The notes under the pieces are model-generated. The model searched no databases. It saw only the letters and a program-made list of their open reading frames with translations, and was not told the DNA's origin. The position numbers and the translations under genes are program-made. A stretch of DNA of 8,328 bases from Acidobacteriota bacterium (GTDB lineage Bacteria > Actinomycetota > Actinomycetes > Actinomycetales > Micrococcaceae): NCBI GenBank assembly GCA_019352125.1, contig JABBNV010000111.1:1-8328 (forward strand). The letters run 5' to 3'. Of this stretch, positions 5,892-8,328 are shown piece after piece; position 1 is the first letter of the stretch, and every line of letters starts with the position of its first letter.

Positions 5892-6426
5892 TGACCAAAC
5901 CAATGGCTTGCATGGCGGCGTAGGCAGTGGTTGGCCCAATGAACTTGAATCCGTGCTTCTTTAGCGCCTTGGCCAGCGCTACGGATTCGGGAGTCTGCGA
6001 GGGTATCGGTTCGCCCGGTAGCCTCGGCTCCTGCGGTGCGTAGGAGTGAACCAGAGATTCGAGACCCTCCCCGCTGCGAAGGTCCAAGATCGCCTGAGCA
6101 TTGGCAATGACTGCCAGAATCTTGGCCCGATTTCGCACAATGGCTGCGTCCGCCATCAACCTGGAGACATCGTCGTCAGAAAACTTGGACACTACTTCGG
6201 GATCAAAATTGGCAAATGCCGTCCTGAACGCCTCACGCTTGCGCAAAATGGTGATCCAGCTGAGCCCGGATTGAAAGGCTTCGAGGGACAGCCGTTCAAA
6301 CAAGTCTCGCTCGCCGGATACGGGCCGTCCCCACTCCTGATCGTGATAGCTCTCATAGAGTTCATCGCCAACCATCCCCGGCCAGGGACAACGTATACGG
6401 ACCCCTGCTGCACCAGCGACGCTCAT
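5851..6426 (-). CDS. tag: DNA-3-methyladenine glycosylase I
   Basis: A 191-residue base-excision repair enzyme that removes 3-methyladenine from alkylated DNA; the length is close to E. coli Tag. The zinc-snap ligands are all present: C13 (RCPWPG), H28 (YESYHDQEWG), and H181 and C185 near the end (NDHSDDCWAR). The catalytic glutamate of the family is E49 in LSLEAFQSGLSW. The C-terminal KFIGPTTAYAAMQAIGLVND segment is also characteristic. All key residues are intact, so the protein should be active. The ATG overlaps the stop of the upstream DivIVA-like gene in an ATGA, and the C-terminal codons overlap the mannosyltransferase start, so the three genes are almost certainly one transcript. The same tag / DivIVA-like / DUF3117 neighbourhood is known around Rv1210 in M. 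tuberculosis. Confidence 0.95.
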   Translation of the reverse strand: MSVAGAAGVRIRCPWPGMVGDELYESYHDQEWGRPVSGERDLFERLSLEAFQSGLSWITILRKREAFRTAFANFDPEVVSKFSDDDVSRLMADAAIVRNRAKILAVIANAQAILDLRSGEGLESLVHSYAPQEPRLPGEPIPSQTPESVALAKALKKHGFKFIGPTTAYAAMQAIGLVNDHSDDCWARVNP

Positions 6427-6770
6427 TCCTGCGGCTCCTGAATGGGTGCAGGCCGTGTGGATTGCGCTACCGCAGCCGTCAGGCTCTCGATTTCTGCCTC
6501 TTGCCGGGCCAGCCGATCCCGCAGGATGTCCAACACCTCGTCCACCTGATCCATGCGGTAACCACGGAGCCCCAGGGAGAAGCGCACAGTGTCAATGTCC
6601 GCAGCCTGCGGATCAGCAGGCAACAGCACCGGTGGCAAATTGGCCACAGGATCCGCCATTCCGTCAGTCATCACTGCAGGGACGTCGGCACGTGGGCGGC
6701 GCAGGCCAAGAACGTACAGGGCCACGGCCCCAGCCACCAGCACCGCAACTACCACCAAAAAATAGCTCAC
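6423..6770 (-). CDS. DivIVA-domain membrane protein (Rv1209-like)
   Basis: A 115-residue protein starting with GTG. An N-terminal membrane helix (about 2-22, FLVVVAVLVAGAVALYVLGL) is followed by RRPR, which places the rest in the cytoplasm. A Pro/Ala-rich linker follows, and then a DivIVA-type segment at 63-83 (RFSLGLRGYRMDQVDEVLDI) leading into a short coiled coil to about 102. DivIVA proteins recognise curved membrane and organise growth and division, but this is a short, membrane-anchored relative and a scaffold role is only inferred. An AGAGG lies one base before the GTG, closer than normal. It ends in a 4-base overlap with tag, and 44 bases separate it from the LOG gene upstream. Confidence 0.85.
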   Translation of the reverse strand: MSYFLVVVAVLVAGAVALYVLGLRRPRADVPAVMTDGMADPVANLPPVLLPADPQAADIDTVRFSLGLRGYRMDQVDEVLDILRDRLARQEAEIESLTAAVAQSTRPAPIQEPQE

Positions 6771-6814
6771 GCCTCTATGGTGCCAGATCTAGCTGTGGGC
6801 AGGCAGTCTCCCGT

Positions 6815-7582
6815 TCACCTTCGCGCAGCAGTCACCAGAGCTACGGCCTCCTCCGCCGTATCGACTACCTGCAGAATGTTCAGATCCGCTGCGGACACTA
6901 GGCCCTCCCCCACCAAAGAGGTTCGGATCCATTCCAGCATGGGGGACCAAAATTGCGTTCCAACCAACACTATGGGGAAGCGGGTCACTTTCTGCGTCTG
7001 GACCAGCACCATTGCCTCAAACAGCTCATCCAGTGTGCCCAACCCGCCCGGCAGCACTATGAACCCTTGCGCGTACTTGACGAACATGGTTTTGCGGGCA
7101 AAAAAGTAGCGAAAGTTCACGCCTAGGTCCACCCACTCGTTGAGGCCCTGTTCAAAGGGCAGCTCAATCCCCAGACCAATAGAGAGCCCCTTGCCAGCCA
7201 CTGCGCCCCTGTTAGCCGCCTCCATTGAACCGGGGCCGCCGCCGGTGATCACGGCCAGGCCCGCCTCGGCCAGTAACTGACCTACCTGCACCCCAGTTTC
7301 ATAAGCGGGCGTTCCCGGCGGAGTTCTGGCAGAGCCAAAAACGCTCACGGCCGGGCCAATATTGGCCAACGCTCCAAAACCCTCCACGAACTCTCCCTGA
7401 ATTCGCAGCACGCGCCAAGGATCTGAGTGGGTAAATTCGCCGCTGGGTTTCGTGTCCAGCAAGCGTTGATCCGAGGTGGACCCGACAGCTTGCGCCCGGC
7501 GAAGCTCCACAGGGCCCCTGTGCCGGGTGGGGACTGACGTGGCGTTATTGTGCGGAGTGGCGTTATTGCGCGGAGAACTCAT
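6815..7582 (-). CDS. LOG-family (TIGR00730) nucleotide phosphoribohydrolase
   Basis: A 255-residue Rossmann-fold protein of the LOG family, which cleaves the N-glycosidic bond of nucleoside 5'-monophosphates; some members make free cytokinins. Family motifs: SVFGSART (about 80-87), ITGGGPGSMEAANRGA (112-127), and PGGLGTLDE (178-186). The conserved arginine R163 (FFARKTMFV) and glutamate E186 correspond to the catalytic pair described in the family. The first 70 or so residues are an extra, polar N-terminal region that begins with a duplicated hexapeptide. There is no good ribosome-binding site before the ATG, and no alternative ATG within the leading region. It is the first gene of the minus-strand cluster and divergent from the ABC transporter gene. 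In M. tuberculosis the equivalent (Rv1205) is separated from the Rv1209 homologue by fadD6, folP2 and gpgS; those are absent here. Confidence 0.88.
   Translation of the reverse strand: MSSPRNNATPHNNATSVPTRHRGPVELRRAQAVGSTSDQRLLDTKPSGEFTHSDPWRVLRIQGEFVEGFGALANIGPAVSVFGSARTPPGTPAYETGVQVGQLLAEAGLAVITGGGPGSMEAANRGAVAGKGLSIGLGIELPFEQGLNEWVDLGVNFRYFFARKTMFVKYAQGFIVLPGGLGTLDELFEAMVLVQTQKVTRFPIVLVGTQFWSPMLEWIRTSLVGEGLVSAADLNILQVVDTAEEAVALVTAARR
7538..7573 (-). repeat. 18-bp tandem repeat at the start of the LOG gene
   Basis: Two adjacent 18-base units (7556-7573 and 7538-7555) match at 16 of 18 positions. They encode PRNNAT and PHNNAT in frame, near the N-terminus of the LOG protein. A recent in-frame duplication is the simplest explanation, and the region is probably disordered. 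Confidence 0.75.
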
Positions 7583-7607
7583 AGACCAAGGCTAGCCGCA
7601 GATTCCA

Positions 7608-7637
7608 TATATACCGGAGTGCATCAATTCAAGGTAA
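7608..7637 (-). promoter_or_regulatory. Candidate promoter for the LOG gene cluster
   Basis: On the minus strand, TTACCT (7637 down to 7632), an 18-base spacer and TATATA (7613 down to 7608) form a plausible -35/-10 pair. Transcription would start near 7600, about 18 bases before the LOG ATG at 7582. The -35 is a weak match (two differences or more from TTGACA). Confidence 0.35.
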
Positions 7638-7695
7638 ATTCACAGCAAAAATAATGGTGATTTTCATCTCAGGAGGATCTCAATTTCGCCAATTG

Positions 7696-7709
7696 GGCCG
7701 ATATCGGCC
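7696..7709. repeat. 14-bp perfect palindrome in the divergent LOG / ABC-transporter region
   Basis: GGCCGATATCGGCC is its own reverse complement. An 8-bp palindrome, CCAATTGG (7689-7696), overlaps its left end by one base. They lie about 35-55 bases before the transporter ATG, where an operator could act. I recognise no regulator for this motif. The rest of the 161-bp gap is AT-rich compared with its surroundings. Confidence 0.45.
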
Positions 7710-7743
7710 GTGAGAGGCTTAATTGTTCGGTACCTTATCCTGT

Positions 7744-8328
7744 ATGACAAGTCACACTGAGCAGCCCGCTTTAGTTGAGCTGAATGCCGTAAACAAGCAT
7801 TTTGGCGCCCTGCACGTGTTGCAAAACATCAACCTGCAAGTTCGCCGTGGCGAGGTAGTGGTGGTGATTGGCCCGTCGGGCTCCGGCAAGTCCACGCTCT
7901 GCCGCGCCATCAACCGGCTGGAAACTATTGACGACGGCGAGATCAAGATTGATGGCAAGGTCCTACCTGCTGAGGGCAAGGATTTGGCGAAGTTACGTGC
8001 CGACGTCGGCATGGTCTTTCAGTCTTTCAACCTGTTTGCCCACAAGACGATTCTGGAGAATGTCACGCTCGGCCCCATCAAGGTGAAGGGCGTATCCAAG
8101 GCTCAGGCTGACAAGGACGCCATGGCCCTGTTGGAACGCGTGGGTGTGGGCGCCCAGGCGGATAAATTGCCAGCGCAACTCTCCGGTGGGCAGCAGCAGC
8201 GAGTTGCCATTGCCCGCGCCCTGGCAATGAAGCCCAAAGTAATGCTTTTCGATGAGCCAACCTCCGCGTTGGACCCAGAAATGATCAATGAAGTCCTCGA
8301 CGTGATGGTGGGTCTGGCCAAAGAGGGG
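7744..8328 (+). CDS. gluA: Polar amino-acid (glutamate-type) ABC transporter ATPase, 5' part
   Basis: The first 195 codons of an ATP-binding subunit that powers uptake of an amino acid across the membrane; the 3' end is outside the window. It has Walker A GPSGSGKST, Q-loop MVFQSFNLFAHKT, signature LSGGQQQRVAIARAL and Walker B VMLFDEPTSALDPE. FNLFAHKTILENV and the ALHVL(Q)NINL lead are typical of the GlnQ/GluA class of polar amino-acid transporters; glutamate specificity and the symbol gluA are inferred from similarity to actinobacterial GluA. ATG 7744 has no ribosome-binding site nearby. TACCTT at 7731-7736 would place a transcription start exactly at the ATG, so a leaderless message is possible. 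Alternatively TTG 7723, with GAGAGG five bases upstream, would add seven residues. The permease and binding-protein genes should follow beyond the window. Confidence 0.9.
   Translation, partial: MTSHTEQPALVELNAVNKHFGALHVLQNINLQVRRGEVVVVIGPSGSGKSTLCRAINRLETIDDGEIKIDGKVLPAEGKDLAKLRADVGMVFQSFNLFAHKTILENVTLGPIKVKGVSKAQADKDAMALLERVGVGAQADKLPAQLSGGQQQRVAIARALAMKPKVMLFDEPTSALDPEMINEVLDVMVGLAKEG

Noticed and set aside
7671..7676. AGGAGG resembling a strong ribosome-binding site
   Set aside because: No ATG, GTG or TTG occurs at usable spacing; the nearest candidates give a peptide of about six residues. It is about 70 bases from the transporter ATG.
7710..7760. Possible 16-codon upstream frame (GTG start) overlapping the transporter start
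   Set aside because: No ribosome-binding site at suitable spacing and no recognisable leader-peptide character such as repeated amino acids.
7752..8012. Minus-strand open frame opposite the ABC ATPase
   Set aside because: Fully antisense to unmistakable Walker A and Q-loop coding sequence.

Overview
The window looks like chromosomal DNA from a high-GC actinobacterium, most likely of the Arthrobacter/Micrococcaceae group. The grounds are GC-rich coding DNA (roughly 60% by eye), GTG starts, protein families typical of actinobacteria (DUF3117, a DivIVA-like membrane protein, a PIG-V-type mannosyltransferase) and a gene order I recall from Mycobacterium tuberculosis. The order tatB / anti-sigma position / sigE / divergent methyltransferase resembles the Rv1220c-Rv1224 block. 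DUF3117 / tag / DivIVA-like / LOG resembles parts of Rv1211-Rv1205. This is mostly conserved core genome; I see no insertion sequence, phage gene, CRISPR array, tRNA or rRNA.

Layout. (1) 1-1687, minus strand: an envelope-stress block in transcription order sigE (ECF sigma factor), a single-pass membrane protein in the anti-sigma position that lacks the usual zinc-binding motif, and the first 20 codons of tatB. (2) 1688-1921: a divergent regulatory region with a 9-bp inverted repeat and several small hairpins ahead of sigE. (3) 1922-4211, plus strand: an O-methyltransferase-like protein, then a kumamolisin-like S53 peptidase with its propeptide and complete catalytic residues. (4) 4216-7582, minus strand: transcription runs LOG-family phosphoribohydrolase, DivIVA-domain membrane protein, tag (3-methyladenine DNA glycosylase I), PIG-V-like mannosyltransferase, then a 55-residue DUF3117 gene. 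The middle genes overlap. DUF3117 has its own candidate promoter and a leader of about 130 nt. (5) 7583-7743: a divergent promoter region. (6) 7744-8328, plus strand: the start of a polar amino-acid (glutamate-type) ABC transporter ATPase, cut by the window end.

How the genes work together. SigE and its membrane-bound neighbour are probably an envelope-stress sigma module next to the Tat export gene. The lower minus-strand cluster groups DNA alkylation repair, envelope glycosylation, a DivIVA-like protein and nucleotide metabolism. That cluster is a conserved neighbourhood and not an obvious pathway.

The most unusual sequence is the DUF3117 leader. It has a good sigma70-like promoter, a 15-position hairpin six bases before the ribosome-binding site, and a near-copy of the ribosome-binding/start region inside that hairpin. 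Second is the anti-sigma-position protein that seems to have lost its zinc-binding head.
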